Assembly (NCBI GenBank): GCA_963766005.1
Contig: CAVXYG010000004.1
Coordinates: 86,229 to 150,228 of the forward strand
DNA length: 64,000 nucleotides
Direction of reading: 5' to 3'
Source: CAVXYG01 sp963766005
Lineage (GTDB): Bacteria; Actinomycetota; Actinomycetes; S36-B12; GCA-2699445
A model generated the notes under the pieces. It searched no databases. It worked only from the letters and a program-made list of their open reading frames with translations, and was not told the DNA's origin. Below, in pieces: positions 1-8,811 of the stretch (within the stretch, counting starts at the first letter, position 1; each line of letters opens with the position of its first letter). A program made the position numbers and the translations under genes.

Positions 1-528
1 CCGGTCGCGCAGCAGGTCGAACGTGCCGGCGCCGCCGTCCTCCTCGGCGCTGACGAGGGCGACGACGACGTCGCCGGGCAGCCGGGAGCCGCAGCGCGCC
101 AGTGCCGCAGCGGCGATGCACATGGCGGCGACGCCGGACTTCATGTCGCTGGCGCCACGGCCGTGCAGCACCCCATCCCGCCATCGTGGGCTGAAGAGCG
201 CGGCGTCAGGCGCCGGGACCACATCGGTATGGCCCAGGAGGAGCAGATCGCCGGCGCTGCCGTCACCGGTCACGCGGCCGACGACGCGCACCAGGGAGTC
301 GCGGGGCACCTCCATGCCCGGGAAGCCGGGGGCATCGGCGTCGATGGTCACCTCCTGCGCCTCGACATCGAGGCCCAGTCGCCGCAGCCAACCGGCGGCG
401 CACCACTGGACCTCCGCCTCGGCCGCCGTGCCGCCCACGGAGGGGATGGCGATCAGGTCGGCGGCCAGCTGGCGCAGCTGCGGCTCGAGGCCCGATACCG
501 CGTCGCCAAGACGTTGCTCGGGGGTCAT
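1..528 (-). CDS. M20-family metallopeptidase (ArgE/DapE type), C-terminus cut by window edge
   Basis: A zinc-dependent amidohydrolase or dipeptidase of the M20 family. The 176 visible residues hold the first part of the catalytic domain: the GHTD metal motif (His100, Asp102), the GRGASDMKSG loop with bridging Asp128, and the SAEED motif with catalytic Glu162 and metal ligand Glu163. The remaining metal-ligand region and the lid domain lie outside the window. The ATG at 528 follows a GC-rich terminator that separates it from the DUF5679 gene. The substrate (acetylornithine, succinyl-diaminopimelate or a dipeptide) cannot be decided from this half. Confidence 0.85.
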   Translation of the reverse strand, partial: MTPEQRLGDAVSGLEPQLRQLAADLIAIPSVGGTAAEAEVQWCAAGWLRRLGLDVEAQEVTIDADAPGFPGMEVPRDSLVRVVGRVTGDGSAGDLLLLGHTDVVPAPDAALFSPRWRDGVLHGRGASDMKSGVAAMCIAAAALARCGSRLPGDVVVALVSAEEDGGAGTFDLLRDR

Positions 529-552
529 CGCGTCGCTATCGTGACCGGACGC

Positions 553-588
553 CGCACGCCCCGGCGCCGAAGCGGACCGGGGCGTGCG
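553..588 (-). terminator. Hairpin downstream of the DUF5679 gene
   Basis: A perfect 12-bp stem (CGCACGCCCCGG and its complement) with a 12-nt loop lies just after the DUF5679 stop codon and before the M20 gene. There is no T-tract, which is usual for high-GC actinobacterial terminators. Confidence 0.6.
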
Positions 589-610
589 AACGAATGCTTG
601 GGCGCGTGCC

Positions 611-769
611 TCAGGCCTTGCCCAGGATGCGGTTGACGTTGGTGCCGCAGACGGGACACTTGCCCTTCGCCATCCGCGTGCCCTTTTCGTTCACCGTGAC
701 CTCGCCCGTGAATTCGCGCTTCTCCTTGCACTTCACGCAGTAGGCGGTGCCGCTGAACTCCTCGGCCAT
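611..769 (-). CDS. DUF5679 small zinc-ribbon-like protein
   Basis: A 52-residue protein with two CxxC knuckles (CVKCKEKREF near residue 10 and CPVCGTNVNR near residue 39), so probably a small zinc-binding protein. The C-terminal NRILGK pattern fits the actinobacterial DUF5679 family; the family function is unknown. The start at 769 is chosen because AAGGAG lies 5 nt upstream. The in-frame extension to 817 has no such site. Confidence 0.85.
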   Translation of the reverse strand: MAEEFSGTAYCVKCKEKREFTGEVTVNEKGTRMAKGKCPVCGTNVNRILGKA

Positions 770-920
770 GTTGTCTCCTTGTGACATCGTCGACCGGCGG
801 ATGCCGGGAACCCACATCGGGGCACAGCCGCCACCCTAAGCCCATCACGCCGAGCGCCGGCGCAACGGGGGCGCGGCGCGCCACGCGAGTGTGCTGCCGG
901 CACGACACCGCATCGACGGT

Positions 921-2300
921 TCAGATCGACGGATCGCCTTGTCCGGGCCCCTCCTCCTCCTCGGAGGTGGGTTCGCCATCGTCGGTGCTGCGATCCGGAG
1001 CGCCGCCGGCGAGCAACTCGCCGGGTAGCGACAGCCCGGAGCGGCCCAGGAAGTCGTGCGGCGATTCGAGGTCCTCGCTCGTGGGCAGGAGGTCCGGATG
1101 CGACCACAGGGCGTCGCGGGCCTCCGGCCCTCCGTCCGCCGCGACGGCGGCCCAGAACACCGCGGCCTCGCGCAGTCGGCGGGGCCGCATCTCCAGGCCG
1201 ATGAGCGTGGCGAAGGTCTTCTCGGCGGGACCGCCGGCGGCACGACGTCGGCGGATCGCCTCGGCCTGGGCGCCCGCCGACGGCAGGCGGTGCTCGGCAG
1301 CTTCGGAGACCACCGCCGCGACCCAGCCCTCGACCAGCGCCAGGAGGGTCTCCAGACGAGCCTTGGCCGCCTCCTGCGCCGGAGTGTCCTGGGGCTCGAA
1401 GACGCCGCTGGCCATGATGTCCTGCAGGCCGGAGGGGTCGCTCGGATCGATCTCGGAGGCCGCCTCGGCGATGCGGTCCATGTCGACGTGGATACCGCGC
1501 GCGTATTCCTCGACCGCGCCGGCTAGCCTCGCCCGCAGCCACGGCACGTGGGCGAACAGCCGCTGGTGGGAGGCCTCCCGCAGCGCCAGGAACAGCCGCA
1601 CCTGGTCCAGCGGCAGTTCCAGGCCTTCTGCGTACGCCGTGATGTTGGCCGGGATCAGCGTGGGATGGCCGTCGCGCGTGAGCGGGACGCCGATGTCGGT
1701 CGCGCCGAAGACTTCGCGGGACAACGTGCCCAGCCCCTGGCCCGCCTGCATGGCGAACATCGCCGATCCCATCTGGCGGGCCATGCCCAACAGCGGCCCG
1801 GCGAGTTCGCCGAGGTCCATCCCGGGCGGAAGCATCTCGCGCAACTGCGGGGGCAGGGCGTCAGCATCCGGCGACTGGCCGGACATGACCGAGCCGAGCG
1901 TCGCCTGCGTCTGCTCGGCGATCGGCTCGATGAAGGACTGCCAGGCGGGCAGTGTCGAGGTCACCCAGTCCGACCTGCTCCAGGCCCGGCCGGCGCCCGG
2001 CGAGGCGGGGAACGTGGTGCGGTCGTCGAGCCAGAGCTCGGCCAGCCGCACAGCGTCGGCGATGTGGGCCGTATCGCCGGCCGTCGGGCTGGGATCGCCT
2101 TCCGAGACGGCATGCTGCCGAGCGACCTGCTGGGCCAGGTCCCAGTTGACCGCGCCGGCCTGGGTGCCGGAGGACCGCATCATCCGGCCGAGTTGCTCCA
2201 GCATGGCTCCGAACTGGTCCATCCCGCCGAGCGGGTTGGTGCTCCGCTCGTTCGGGTCATCGTCGTTCGGCTGAAAGCCGAAGGGCGGACCGCTGCTCAT
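921..2300 (-). CDS. DUF2342 zincin-like metalloprotease
   Basis: A 459-residue protein of the family annotated as zinc-dependent metalloprotease or F420-biosynthesis-associated protein, common in actinobacteria. The N-terminus is Gly/Asn/Asp rich, the middle carries the family hallmark LREASHQRLFAHVPWL (roughly residues 215-230), and the tail is acidic (TSEEEEG). The start ATG at 2300 has AGGAGG 7 nt upstream. It is divergent from the small-membrane-protein/YlbL/UPF0182 genes. Mycobacterium tuberculosis has the same trio (Rv3195, Rv3194c, Rv3193c), so this is conserved backbone. Its substrate is not known. Confidence 0.85.
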   Translation of the reverse strand: MSSGPPFGFQPNDDDPNERSTNPLGGMDQFGAMLEQLGRMMRSSGTQAGAVNWDLAQQVARQHAVSEGDPSPTAGDTAHIADAVRLAELWLDDRTTFPASPGAGRAWSRSDWVTSTLPAWQSFIEPIAEQTQATLGSVMSGQSPDADALPPQLREMLPPGMDLGELAGPLLGMARQMGSAMFAMQAGQGLGTLSREVFGATDIGVPLTRDGHPTLIPANITAYAEGLELPLDQVRLFLALREASHQRLFAHVPWLRARLAGAVEEYARGIHVDMDRIAEAASEIDPSDPSGLQDIMASGVFEPQDTPAQEAAKARLETLLALVEGWVAAVVSEAAEHRLPSAGAQAEAIRRRRAAGGPAEKTFATLIGLEMRPRRLREAAVFWAAVAADGGPEARDALWSHPDLLPTSEDLESPHDFLGRSGLSLPGELLAGGAPDRSTDDGEPTSEEEEGPGQGDPSI

Positions 2301-2553
2301 CGACGACCTCCTGGTCCGTCCCGAGCGCATCCCGGGACACCCCAACGGTAGACGCCGCCGGTGCCGATTGCCGAAGCGCGCCGCAGCGGAGGCCGTGCAT
2401 TGCGCGCTGAGCGCAACGCCCGTTTGCGCCAGGAGCACCGGCTGATGCCAGTGCCCGGCCAGTGCGTCGGGTGTGCTGAGCGGCGACGCCGCGGCGCTGG
2501 GGTACCGTGCTCGGAAGGCCCGTGCCAGATGCGCCCGTCCCAGGGAGGTCCGC

Positions 2554-2751
2554 TTGACGCCCCTCGCGTGGCTCGCGATCCCCGTGCTCGCCACCGCCGT
2601 CGCGGCGCTGGTGGTTCCGGCTGTCCTGCATCGGCGCAATCGCCCCTTGGCTCCCGCGGAACGCGCCGCACGGCTGCGGCGGGCGCTCGCACCGGACGAC
2701 ACCCCCGGGCCCTCCCGCCGCTCCGCAGCACCGGACGGCCCTGCCAGATGA
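2554..2751 (+). CDS. Small single-pass membrane protein, coupled to the YlbL-type protease
   Basis: A 65-residue protein starting at a TTG with GGGAGG just upstream. Residues 4-25 form one hydrophobic segment (LAWLAIPVLATAVAALVVP), followed by a basic stretch and a Pro/Ser-rich cytoplasmic tail. Its TGA overlaps the ATG of the next gene in an ATGA, so the two are probably translationally coupled. I recognise no domain. The in-frame ATG at 2473 is less likely because the added residues are Arg-rich and coding-unlike. Confidence 0.6.
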   Translation: MTPLAWLAIPVLATAVAALVVPAVLHRRNRPLAPAERAARLRRALAPDDTPGPSRRSAAPDGPAR

Positions 2752-3800
2752 CCGCGCAGGTCCGGCGGCAGCGGCTCTGGGCCCGAGCTGCGACACTGCT
2801 GTGTGCCGCGGTTGCGGTCGCGGCACTGGCACTGCCGGTGCCGTTCGTGACGACGCAGCCGGGGCCGGTCTTCGACCTCTACGGCGAGCAGGACGGCGAG
2901 CAGATCATCACGATCGAGGACGCCGCGACATACGCCACGCCGGGCCGGCTCGACATGGTGCTGGTCTCCGCCTTCGGCTCCACGGAGGGGATCGCGATCG
3001 GCAGGGCGGCCACCGCCTGGCTGCTGCCCTCGCGGACCGTCGAACCGCGCGATGTCCGCTTCCCGCCCGGTACCGAGCCGGAGCAGGAGCAGCGCATCGA
3101 GCAGGCGGTCTTCGACGCCAGCGCGAGCACGGCGCTGGCGGCCACGGCCAACTACCTCGGCCGGCCCGTGGCAAGTCAGGCCCTGGTGTCCCAGGTGGAG
3201 CCCGGAGCCCCGGCGGCCGGCTCGCTGGAGTCCGGGGACATCATCACGGCCATCGACTCCACGACCGTGACCACGAGTGCCGGCGTGCGGGCAGCGGTTG
3301 CCTCCGCCGAGGCGGGCAGCGACATCACCGTGGACTTCCTCCGCGACGGCACGGCGGAGACCGTCTCGATCGCGAGCGGGTCCCGCGGCGCCACGAGTTC
3401 GGCCTACCTCGGTGTGCTGGTCGTGGACAACTACACCTCCGACTTCGGCGCCGACGTTGCGCTGGACGGCATCGGCGGCCCCAGCGCGGGGCTGGTGTTC
3501 ACGCTGGCCATGGTGGATGCCATGACGCCGGAGCCGCTGCTCGACGGCCGCCACATCGCGGGAACCGGCACGATCGATGCTCAGGGACGCGTCGGACCCA
3601 TCGGCGGCGCGGACAAGAAGGCGGTGTCAGCGGCCGACGCTGGCGCGGAGTTGTTCGTCGTGCCCAAGGACAACTGCGCCGACCTCGGCGGCCGGATCCC
3701 GGCGGGCCTGACGGTGGTTGCCGTGGACACGCTCGCGGCGGCGATAGACTCGATCATCGCGTGGCGGTCAGGGGATGGGGAACTGCCAACATGTTCGTAG
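2748..3800 (+). CDS. YlbL-type membrane-anchored PDZ / Lon-like serine protease
   Basis: A 350-residue protein. Residues about 10-30 form an N-terminal signal anchor; a PDZ domain spans about 125-195 (around SGDIITAI); a Lon-type proteolytic domain is C-terminal. The Ser-Lys dyad appears intact: Ser246 in GIGGPSAGL and Lys290/291 in GADKKAV, the expected spacing. The protein should act outside the membrane. It overlaps the upstream small membrane gene by 4 nt and precedes UPF0182 by 10 nt, so an operon is likely. Family members are called PDZ-containing or YlbL proteins; the substrate here is unknown. Confidence 0.9.
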   Translation: MTAQVRRQRLWARAATLLCAAVAVAALALPVPFVTTQPGPVFDLYGEQDGEQIITIEDAATYATPGRLDMVLVSAFGSTEGIAIGRAATAWLLPSRTVEPRDVRFPPGTEPEQEQRIEQAVFDASASTALAATANYLGRPVASQALVSQVEPGAPAAGSLESGDIITAIDSTTVTTSAGVRAAVASAEAGSDITVDFLRDGTAETVSIASGSRGATSSAYLGVLVVDNYTSDFGADVALDGIGGPSAGLVFTLAMVDAMTPEPLLDGRHIAGTGTIDAQGRVGPIGGADKKAVSAADAGAELFVVPKDNCADLGGRIPAGLTVVAVDTLAAAIDSIIAWRSGDGELPTCS

Positions 3801-3810
3801 GTGAGGGATT

Positions 3811-6771
3811 GTGACATTCGGAATGCCGATGGACAGCAGCCAAGGCCCTGGCGGCGGCGGAGGTGGCGGGGTCGTCACCGGAGAGCCCCAGACGCCCCGC
3901 GGCCGAGTCCTCGTGCCGACGCTGCTGGTCCTGGGTGCACTCGTGATCGGCTGGGCGATCTTCGCGGGGATCTACTCCGACTGGCTGTGGTATTCCTCGG
4001 TGGAGAAGACGCAGGCCTTCCGAGTCCGCATCGTCACCCAGATCGGCATGTTCGTCGTCTTCGGCGGCGTCATGGCCCTCACCCTGTTGGCCACCATGTG
4101 GGTTGCCTACCGCTCCAGGCCGGCGTTCGCGAACCTGACTGCGGAGCAGGCATCGCTGGAGCGCTATCGGATCTCGGTCGAGCCGTTCCGCCGCTGGCTG
4201 GCGATCGGGTTGTCCAGCCTGTTCGGTCTCATGACCGGGTTGTCGGCCACAGCAGAATGGGCAACCTACAAGCTGTGGCGCAACGGGCAGGACTTCGGCA
4301 CCACCGACGCCCAGTTCGGCCTCGACGCGGGCTTCTTCGTCTTCACGCTGCCCTGGTTGCGGTTCCTCGTCGGCTTCTTCTTCGCCGTGACGATGCTGTC
4401 GCTCATGGCGGCGCTGGCTGTGCACTATCTGTACGGCGGAATCCGACTGCAGACCAACGGTCGCCGATTCAGCCGCGCGGCAGTGACACAGCTGTCGCTC
4501 ATCGGTGGGGTGGCGCTGCTGCTGAAGGCAGGCGCCTACTGGCTGGACCGATACGAACTGACGGTGCAGAGCAAGCCGCTGGTGCCCGGCTTCACGGGCT
4601 TGTCCTACACCGACGTCAACGCGGTGCTGCCCGGGCGTACGATCCTGGCCGCCGCCGCTGTCATCGTGGCGCTGCTGTTCGTTGTTTCCGCCATTCGCGG
4701 CTCGTTCGGGCTACCGGTGATCGGGCTGGCGCTGCTGCTGGCCACGTCGCTGGTCATCGGTTGGGCCTATCCGGCCTTCGTGCAGTATTTCCAGGTCCGG
4801 CCCACCGAGCTGGAGCGCGAGGCACCCTTCATCGACCGCAACATCCAGGCGACCCTGACCGCCTACGATCTCGACGACGTGGAGCGCACCGAGTACCCCG
4901 GCAACGAGGTGGCCAGCATCGAGGCCGTCATCGAGGAACGCGGCACGCTGGACGCCACCCGGCTGCTCGACCCGGCGGTCGTCAGCCCGACGTTCCGCCA
5001 GTTGCAGCAGATCCGCGGGTTCTATGCCTTCCCAGACACCCTGGATGTCGACCGCTACACGGTGGACGGAGGCAAGCGCGGGATGATCGTCGCGGTCCGT
5101 GAGCTGGACCTGGAGGGCCTGCCGGTCGGGCAGCGGAACTGGACCAACGACACCACGGTCTTCACCCACGGCTTCGGCATGGTCGCGGCGTACGACAACA
5201 CCGCACGGTCCGGCGGCCAGCCTCTGTTCTCCGAGTCCGATATCCCGCCGGAGGGCGTCCTGGATATCGAGGAGCCCCGGATCTACTTCGGCGAGGCCTC
5301 GCCGCAGTACTCGATCATCGGCGCACCGGCGGGAACCCCCCCGCAGGAATTCGACTTCCCGGACGACTCCAGCCCAAACGGCCAGCGCAACAACACCTAT
5401 ACCGGCTCCGGCGGCGCCCCGGTCGGCTCCCTGTTCAACAAGCTGGTCTTCGCGACCACGTTCCAGGACACCAACATCCTGCTGTCGGATCGCGTGAACT
5501 CGGAGTCGCGCATCCTGTGGGACCGTGACCCGCAGCTGCGCGTCAGCAAGGTGGCGCCCTGGCTGTCGCTCGACGGCGATCCGTACCCGGTGGTCGTGGA
5601 CGGTCGTATCAAGTGGATCGTGGACGGCTTCACCACGAGCAACCAGTACCCGAACGCGGCGCGGACGTCGCTGGTCGATGCGACCAGCGACTCCATCACC
5701 ACCCGGACCGGAGGGTCGATCGCTGCGGCGCGCGAGCGCATCAACTACATGCGCAACTCCGTGAAGGCCACGGTCGATGCCTACGACGGCACGGTCACCC
5801 TCTACGCCTGGGATCCCGACGATCCGGTGCTGGCCGCGTGGAGCAGGACGTTCCCGGATCTGATCGAGGATCGCGGCGAGATGCCCGAAGAGCTGCTGTC
5901 CCACGTGCGCTACCCGGAGGACATGTTCAAGGTGCAGCGGACGATCTACAGCCGCTACCACGTGCAGGATGCCTCGGCCTTCTACTCCGGCCAGGACTTC
6001 TGGATCATCCCCAACGACCCGACCCAGCCGACGTCGGAGTCGCTGCAGCCGCCGTACTACCTCACGCTGCAGATGCCGGGCACCGAGCAGCCGTCGTTCT
6101 CGTTGACGACCGCGTTCTCGCCAAGCCGTCGCCAGACCCTGGCGGCGTTCATGGCCGTGGACAGCGACCCCGGTGAGGGCTACGGCACGATCCGTGTACT
6201 GCAGTTGCCGCGCAACACCACCATTCCGGGTCCGACGCAGGTGCAGAACAACTTCGAGTCCGACCCAGTGGTCGCCCAACAGTTGTCGCTGCTGCGGCGC
6301 GGCGGATCGGATGTGGTGCTCGGCAACCTGCTCAGCCTCCCGGTTGCCAGCGGGATGCTCTATGTCGAGCCGGTGTACGTCCAGGCGGCGGGGGAGCAGG
6401 GCTTCCCGCTGCTGCGGAAGGTGCTCGTCGGCTACGGCCAGCGGGTTGCGATGGAGGACACGCTGCTGCAGGCGCTCGAGCGGGTCTTCGACGGCACCGT
6501 GCCCGACGGCGGTACCGGGACTCCTCCGCCCACGGACGGCAGCGATCCGCAGGCTGCCCTGACCCAGGCGCTGCTGGACGCGCAGGCCGCCTACGACGAG
6601 GGGCAGGCGGCCCTGGCTGCCGGCGACTTCGGAGCCTACGGCGATGCCCAGGAGCGGCTGAAGGCGGCGTTGGATCGAGCGGCTACCGCGCAGGCCCAGC
6701 TCACCGGCGAGCCGGAGCTGGCAGAGGAGCCAGTTGAGGAGCCGCTGCCGGAGGAGGAAGCCGCGGCGTAG
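3811..6771 (+). CDS. UPF0182 family large membrane protein
   Basis: A 986-residue protein typical of UPF0182 in length. After a Gly-rich N-terminus, about seven hydrophobic segments occupy residues 25-330. A large extracytoplasmic region follows (about 330-890) with family blocks such as YPEDMFKVQR. The tail is Ala/Glu/Pro rich and strongly acidic. The GTG start at 3811 is followed by in-frame ATG codons at 3823 and 3829, and the true start is uncertain among these. It follows the YlbL-type gene directly. The family is widespread in actinobacteria and its function is undetermined. Confidence 0.9.
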   Translation: MTFGMPMDSSQGPGGGGGGGVVTGEPQTPRGRVLVPTLLVLGALVIGWAIFAGIYSDWLWYSSVEKTQAFRVRIVTQIGMFVVFGGVMALTLLATMWVAYRSRPAFANLTAEQASLERYRISVEPFRRWLAIGLSSLFGLMTGLSATAEWATYKLWRNGQDFGTTDAQFGLDAGFFVFTLPWLRFLVGFFFAVTMLSLMAALAVHYLYGGIRLQTNGRRFSRAAVTQLSLIGGVALLLKAGAYWLDRYELTVQSKPLVPGFTGLSYTDVNAVLPGRTILAAAAVIVALLFVVSAIRGSFGLPVIGLALLLATSLVIGWAYPAFVQYFQVRPTELEREAPFIDRNIQATLTAYDLDDVERTEYPGNEVASIEAVIEERGTLDATRLLDPAVVSPTFRQLQQIRGFYAFPDTLDVDRYTVDGGKRGMIVAVRELDLEGLPVGQRNWTNDTTVFTHGFGMVAAYDNTARSGGQPLFSESDIPPEGVLDIEEPRIYFGEASPQYSIIGAPAGTPPQEFDFPDDSSPNGQRNNTYTGSGGAPVGSLFNKLVFATTFQDTNILLSDRVNSESRILWDRDPQLRVSKVAPWLSLDGDPYPVVVDGRIKWIVDGFTTSNQYPNAARTSLVDATSDSITTRTGGSIAAARERINYMRNSVKATVDAYDGTVTLYAWDPDDPVLAAWSRTFPDLIEDRGEMPEELLSHVRYPEDMFKVQRTIYSRYHVQDASAFYSGQDFWIIPNDPTQPTSESLQPPYYLTLQMPGTEQPSFSLTTAFSPSRRQTLAAFMAVDSDPGEGYGTIRVLQLPRNTTIPGPTQVQNNFESDPVVAQQLSLLRRGGSDVVLGNLLSLPVASGMLYVEPVYVQAAGEQGFPLLRKVLVGYGQRVAMEDTLLQALERVFDGTVPDGGTGTPPPTDGSDPQAALTQALLDAQAAYDEGQAALAAGDFGAYGDAQERLKAALDRAATAQAQLTGEPELAEEPVEEPLPEEEAAA

Positions 6772-6785
6772 CGACGCTGAGGTCC

Positions 6786-6829
6786 ACTGCCCGCCCCGGG
6801 TGCCCATGTCGGCACCTGTGGCGGGCAGT
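6786..6829 (+). terminator. Terminator after UPF0182
   Basis: A perfect 10-bp stem (ACTGCCCGCC / GGCGGGCAGT) encloses a second small hairpin (GGTGCC / GGCACC). It begins 15 nt after the UPF0182 stop codon. Confidence 0.65.
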
Positions 6830-6883
6830 TGCGGATGCGGGGTCGAGGGCTTGGCCAGCCCGGTCCGGTGGTTGAATCCGGTT

Positions 6884-7234
6884 GTGAGGCGCACCCTGCT
6901 GTTCTCCTACGGGACCCTTCGGCTACCGGAGGTGCAACGGGCCACGTTCGGCATGGAGGTGCCGGGGGAGCCGGACGAGGTCGTGGGCCACCGTCTGGTG
7001 GACGTCACCATTGACGATGCCGAGGTCGTCGCGCTGAGCGGCTCCGCGATCCACCCGGCGCTGGTTCCCGATCCCAGCCCCGAGGCCGCTGTCATCGGTA
7101 CGGTTTTCGCTGTGACCGACGAGCAGTTGGCGCGGGCCGACGAGTACGAGGTGGAGGCCTATCACCGAATCAAGGTCCGGCTGCGGTCCGGGCGCAGTGC
7201 GTGGGTGTTCGCGCTGCGCCAAGGGCCGGTCTAG
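6884..7234 (+). CDS. Gamma-glutamylcyclotransferase-like (GGCT/AIG2) protein
   Basis: A 116-residue protein with the family opening LLFSYGTLR (substrate-binding YGTL loop), a central region with VIGTVFAV, and ADEYEVEAYHRIKV, which supplies the conserved acidic residue. The family cyclises gamma-glutamyl amines or is otherwise uncharacterised. The GTG at 6884 places the start immediately before the first beta strand; the longer in-frame ORF runs back into the UPF0182 gene. It lies immediately upstream of the initiator tRNA. Confidence 0.8.
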   Translation: MRRTLLFSYGTLRLPEVQRATFGMEVPGEPDEVVGHRLVDVTIDDAEVVALSGSAIHPALVPDPSPEAAVIGTVFAVTDEQLARADEYEVEAYHRIKVRLRSGRSAWVFALRQGPV

Positions 7235-7304
7235 GAGTGCCTCGCCCGGGCGCGTTTGATCCTTGGGCGCGGGATCGGCTACAGTGGGGGAGCCGCAAGG
7301 CCAT

Positions 7305-7381
7305 CGCGGGGTGGAGCAGTTCGGTAGCTCGCTGGGCTCATAACCCAGAGGTCGCAGGTTCAAATCCTGCCCCCGCTACCA
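7305..7381 (+). tRNA. Initiator tRNA-fMet (anticodon CAT)
   Basis: The 77-nt cloverleaf ends in an encoded CCA. The anticodon loop reads CTCATAA. The initiator hallmarks are present: three G-C pairs in the anticodon stem (GGG / CCC) and an unpaired 1-72 position (C1, T72) in an otherwise GC-rich acceptor stem. A strong terminator follows at 7399. Confidence 0.97.
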
Positions 7382-7398
7382 GTGTCGTAGCAGGTCAG

Positions 7399-7430
7399 AG
7401 GCCAGTTCCCGGGAGACCGGGGACTGGCCT
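7399..7430 (+). terminator. Terminator of the fMet tRNA
   Basis: A 14-bp stem (AGGCCAGTTCCCGG against CCGGGGACTGGCCT, one wobble) with a 4-nt loop, followed by TCT. Confidence 0.8.
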
Positions 7431-7936
7431 TCTGGCGTTGATGTCCGCAGCGGACGCCGGCGTGTCGCCTGGAACGAGCCCGAACAGAGGCGCACAGCGA
7501 GCTCCGCGGTGGGCGGCTCGGAGGTGGCAGCTGGCTGCGTCCACGAGCTCAGGGCACAGGGCCGGCACCAGGAATGGGGACCCGCTGGGCGATCGGCGGC
7601 CTGAGGGGCCAAGCGGAAGCCCAACCCCTCTGGCGTCGATTGCGCGAAACCTACGTTGGCTACGTGGACAGGGACACAGGACCGACGTCGGAGGGTTTGT
7701 GGCTCGACGCCCAGGAACACGCCGGCACGCACATCGGCACCACGCCCATGCACACGATCTTCCTGGAGTTGCAGGAGCCCAATCCGAACCTCGGCCCGAG
7801 GGGCGCCCGGGAACCCCCAGGGAGGCTGACCGGCCGACCGGCACGCCGGGGGATGGGCGGCGGCCGAAATGCGCTGGGCATACCGCGGGGCGGTCGGCTC
7901 GCTGGATGGTTCCGGGGCGGTTGCGCGCGTCCGCGG
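7431..7936. other. No assignable gene downstream of tRNA-fMet
   Basis: About 500 bases without a reading frame that resembles a known protein. The longer open frames on both strands are Arg/Pro/Ser rich, as expected from random GC-rich sequence. It is the first part of a decayed segment that continues to about 8.8 kb. Confidence 0.5.
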
Positions 7937-8058
7937 TCAACCACTGCTCTCAGATCCCGCGGTGGGTGTGCTGAGGAGGAGTCGGGTCCACAGCTCGGTC
8001 AGCAGCCAGGCGTAGCGGTCGGGTCCCCAGCCCTGTTGTGCCAGGAGCAGGTAGTAGT
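7937..8058 (-). pseudogene. C-terminal fragment of a TetR-type regulator
   Basis: About 40 codons read DYYLLLAQQGWGPDRYAWLL and then TELWTRLLL before a TGA at 7937. The W-x-P-x-RY-x-x-W-L pattern near the end is typical of the last helices of a TetR-family effector domain. No DNA-binding domain is present upstream; the fragment stops where the IS481 remnant begins. Identification rests on this short pattern only. Confidence 0.4.
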
Positions 8059-8064
8059 CGGGGC

Positions 8065-8235
8065 ACCCTGGCCGACGGCTGGGCCTACTGCCGCTGCTCC
8101 GCATCAACCCAGCAGCGCGACGCCGCCCTGCCCGGCTGGCTGCACTACTGCAATCAGCACCGCGCCCACAGCGCGACCGGAGGCAAGCCCCCCATCACCA
8201 GGCTGAGCAGCGTCCCTGGACATCACACCTGGTAG
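8065..8235 (+). pseudogene. C-terminal fragment of an IS481-family transposase
   Basis: The frame reads TLADGWAY, then LPGWLHYCNQHRAHS and GGKPPITRL before the stop. This matches the end of the integrase-core domain of IS481 transposases (the W-x-x-x-YN-x-x-R-x-H block and the GG-x-PP-x-x-R-x tail). The catalytic Asp residues and the N-terminal helix-turn-helix are missing, so this is an inactive scrap. Confidence 0.75.
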
Positions 8236-8248
8236 CGCCGCACGCTGT

Positions 8249-8463
8249 TCAGGCGGTGCCGCGCTGCGCCAGGTCGGTGATGTCCACCTCGGGCACCCCG
8301 CGGGCCGTTGCCGCGATGGGCGCCACCTCGGGGTGCTGCCCTCCACCACCCCATCTCCGCGAACCTGCGCGCCGAGACCAGGACGCGGCGCTCGTAGGAG
8401 CCGACCGCCTCGTTGTACGACTCGACGGCGCCGTTCAGCGATTTGCCCACCTTGCCGCTAGCC
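8249..8463 (-). pseudogene. C-terminal fragment of RmuC (DNA recombination protein), frameshifted
   Basis: The minus strand reads GKVGKSLNGAVESYNEAVGS and then ERRVLVSARRFAEMG, a close match to the C-terminal part of RmuC. A frameshift near 8350 then gives HPEVAPIAATARGVPEVDIT, which is the expected RmuC tail, ending at the TGA at 8249. The nuclease-like core is absent. It abuts the IS481 scrap. Confidence 0.7.
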
Positions 8464-8811
8464 GCTCCCTCGGGTCATCGCTTCACTCGGTTCTGTTTGT
8501 CGCGGCGGACGGGCGCGAACGCGTGCGATCTGAGCGGGCCTCACAGCTTCTCAGCTGCGTCCCTACCGCCTATCGCGCACGCTGGGGCAGGCACGGAGGC
8601 GCCCCAGGCTGACGCGGGAGGTCCGGGCAGGGCCCGACGATGTCGTGGACCGTCGTCGCGAACAGCGGGTCGATCGGCATCTTCCACCAGTCGGTGCCGT
8701 GGTCCTCGAGATCGAACATCCGGCAGACGGTGGCGCCTTCGCCCACGACATCGGCTGTCGAAACGCAGGCGGACTGGTCTAGCATCTACCGTCGTGCAGG
8801 GGGTGCTCGCC
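8464..8811. other. Gene-free stretch with one coding-like minus-strand fragment
   Basis: About 350 bases. On the minus strand near 8600-8785 a frame reads MFDLEDHGTDWWKMPIDPLF and then ATTVHDIVGP. The composition looks coding, but I do not recognise the family and no start or neighbour supports an intact gene. Nothing else is visible. Confidence 0.35.
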
